NCBI GenBank assembly: GCA_946699065.1
Contig: CAMPDV010002022.1
Coordinates: 1-64,000, forward strand
Source of the DNA: Loxodes magnus
Taxonomy: Eukaryota > Ciliophora > Karyorelictea > Loxodida > Loxodidae
Direction of reading: 5' to 3'
Length of the DNA: 64,000 nucleotides
Under the pieces are notes generated by a model. That model was not told the origin of the DNA. It worked only from the letters and a program-made list of their open reading frames with translations, and did no database searches. The position numbers and the translations under genes were made by a program. Below are positions 61,740 to 64,000 of this stretch, piece after piece (within the stretch, counting starts at the first letter, position 1; every line of letters starts with the position of its first letter).

Positions 61740-62530
61740 CCTTTAAGTACTATTCAGTTCTGCGGAAGGTTTTTTTAGAGTAGGTTTTCCTTCTTACCCA
61801 TCAATCTTGGGGGTCAGTATAAAGATATCAATAATTTGTTTCCTTATTTCACTTTTATCAGCGTGGACCGTTTTATGCCAAGGTAGCTCGGTCTCCCAAA
61901 AGCGGTCCAAACCTTTTATGATTCTAATAAAAACATTATCAGCTATCATTGATTTTCAGATTTGCTAGTTGGCTCAAAAAGAGGATTATTGAGAGGACAG
62001 AGTGACTTTGCTTTGCTGACCTTCTTTTAGCATAAATGTTTGCTCCAGTCAGTGTGGAATCATACCTGAAAAGACTTTCTAAACACCAGTAAGAGTATCA
62101 TTTAATCCTCTGCTTCACAGAGGCTTTAAATAGCTCAGTATAAATGGTAGTCGTAGACCTCCCACGCATACTGGTTAAGCTGGAGTTTTCCCTATAGGGT
62201 AACCTCGTATAGATTCCGGTCTTGGACTAACGGAATTTCTCCTTCACTGGTCGTTGAAAATCAGATGCGCAGACACTCCCCTTCCATAAGGCATGTTCGA
62301 CTTTAGTAACATAAAAAGTCGGGAAACAGCATTTGGAAAGTCGACTGTCTAGAGTGGAGCGGATAACGCGACCGTACTAGCCTCCACTGTATCTGTATCC
62401 GATATCTTTTCCAAATATAGAGTAATTCCTTACTGAAGCGAAAAGTAGGAAGTTCTAACTTTAATACTCTTATTGATCCCTCTGTCCCTTCAAGCTTTTC
62501 ACAAAAATTACGTGTAAGGAAATTGAGTTT
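61740..62530. other. unexplained GC-rich island, possible structured RNA or gene
   Basis: About 800 bp with G+C near 40-45 percent by eye, far above the flanks, with sharp edges. It contains perfect inverted repeats: CCTCTG-5-CAGAGG (about 62116-62132), AGTGGAG with CTCCACT (about 62353-62391), and TGGACCG with CGGTCCA (about 61864-61911). Both strands are open under the recoded code so coding cannot be judged. I found no rRNA, tRNA, SRP or group I intron match. It could be a long non-coding RNA gene, an organelle-derived insert, or a coding element of unknown type. Confidence 0.5.
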
Positions 62531-64000
62531 CTGATATATTTACCAACGGAAATAATTAATATCTTTAAAAATAAGAATAATAATACATTTAATTCTAACA
62601 AAAAACTTAATAATAAGAGCAAAATTAATCTAAAGAGTCATTTACACAATTAGTTCATTAAAGAATAGTAAACCTAAAACAAGAGTTAAAATAATATAAA
62701 TAAAAGGTTCAATTATTAGAATAAATACTAGAGAAAATAGGCGAAGAACTAAACTTTTAATTTCCATTTATAGAGGAGATTATCAATGATTTAATTTCAA
62801 ATGGAACAAGAAATATATAAGATTAATTACTAATTCAATAAATTCCTCAAATTTTTTAATTTTATTTACGTAGTTCTTTTATTAAATAAAATAACTGTAA
62901 GAAAAACTGTCATTATATTAGAAATTATTAAAAGGCTGAATAAATAATAAGGATTTGCCCTTATGAATTTAGAATAAAACGATTTGCAATAAGATATTAG
63001 AAGAAAAATAAAGTTATTACATATGATTAAAGCTCACCATTATAAAAGAAATTGAAATAATTTAGAAATTTATAACAAAAATAAATTGATCATTTTGGAA
63101 CATTTATTTGAAATTTGACCAATAAAGACGTAACTAATCTTTAGAAATAATTTCTACAATTCGAGATTTAACTAACCTAAAAATAATTTATTCAAGCACC
63201 TGGATTAACACTTAATAAACTAAAGTTTAAAAGCAAGGATGAAGAACTAACGAAGCCCTAATCAATCTTTTTTTGGAGAATACAAGTACATTATTAGATG
63301 GTTTTCCAGATAATCTTGAAACACTATAAATTTAACTTAATCTTTTTTATCTTATATTTAAACTATAACTTATATCTACATTCTATTTCTATTTATTTAA
63401 AAATCTAATTAATTATTTATTTATACCTACAAATTAAATATGAAAATTTAGGAATATCTTAAATAATTGTTTTAAAACAAAAGTATAACTAAAATAATTA
63501 TAAGAGGCAATATTAAGTAAATTTAAGGAAATGTAAATAATAAATTAGTTAAAATATTAATAATATTTAGCTTAAAAATACTTAAATTATACTAAAATTA
63601 ACATTCTAAAATGTATTTATTTATTTACCTATTTTTGTAATTTTTAAACTACTAATTTCTTTAAAGTTACTATTGCATATTAAAGTAAATTAAAAAAGGA
63701 TTTAAGTATTTTATTTAAATCTAAAATTAATTTATAGTATAAAGAAAACTATAGATTTTAATACTTAACTTATGAATATACAAATTTTAAAGAAGTAGTT
63801 AGAAAAAGTTTGATTATAGAAAATAATAATTAAATGATATTTGCTTATTTAAGTTAAGGATAAATCTTAATTATAAAATAAAGAGATTATAATTAAAATT
63901 AATTAAAAGGAATTAAAATTAAGTTAAACTTCTATATCTATTAATTTAAATACCTACATTAAAATATACCTACTATATGCATTTACATTTAGTAACAGAT
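62531..64000. other. no gene recognised
   Basis: A+T-rich to the end of the window; no motif seen on either strand. Confidence 0.45.

Noticed and set aside
61740-62530. Fragment of nuclear rRNA
   Set aside because: None of the universally conserved SSU or LSU blocks I checked is present on either strand.

Overview
The window looks like nuclear DNA of a ciliate with a fully reassigned stop-codon code. It is extremely A+T rich and has almost no open frame under the standard code. When TAA and TAG are read as Gln and TGA as Trp, long protein-like frames appear and their motifs line up: three F-box/leucine-rich-repeat paralogues of 749-751 codons, WD40 blades, a TKL-type kinase, CCHC zinc knuckles, and endonuclease and reverse transcriptase motifs of non-LTR retrotransposons. 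TGA falls on conserved Trp columns in several unrelated families and exchanges with TGG between paralogues. This code (UAR = Gln, UGA = Trp and/or stop) is known in the heterotrich Condylostoma and in karyorelicts such as Loxodes. Tetrahymena or Paramecium codes (TGA only stop) do not fit. The species assignment is inference. Because all three stops can be sense, an open frame alone means nothing here, so calls rest on motifs, paralogue alignment and preserved frame.

Layout. 1-5.4 kb is very A+T-rich repeat-bearing DNA without a recognisable gene. 5.4-9 kb holds two copies of a small retroposon coding for a coiled-coil/CCHC protein and a decayed LINE. 9-26 kb is mostly non-coding, with a 273-codon hypothetical frame (14.4-15.2 kb), a second LINE (16.1-17.5 kb), weaker coding-like stretches (20.2-22.4 kb) and a GC-rich SINE-like element (23.0 kb). 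26.3-30.7 kb is the best-preserved LINE (endonuclease, reverse transcriptase, C-terminal CxC..HxxxxC), split by an intact zinc-knuckle retroposon with a 17-bp target duplication. 32.3-33.9 kb is another LINE 3' end. 35-46 kb is the richest region: a WD40 gene, zinc-knuckle genes, F-box gene 1, elements with a shared 3' hairpin, and a kinase-pentapeptide-WD40 gene broken by a zinc-knuckle element. 47.4 kb and 54.8 kb carry further SINE copies; 49.7-52.0 and 59.3-61.5 kb carry F-box genes 2 and 3. 61.7-62.5 kb is an unexplained GC-rich island. The rest shows nothing recognisable.

How it fits together. The region is a nest of retroelements around a small duplicated host gene family. LINE machinery probably mobilised the zinc-knuckle retroposons and the SINE, which have LINE-type target duplications of 12-17 bp and simple-sequence tails. 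Insertions lie inside other insertions or inside genes. Many frames are broken by one-base indels in A-runs, which may be decay or sequencing error; the F-box genes, the WD40 frame and several zinc-knuckle frames are unbroken.
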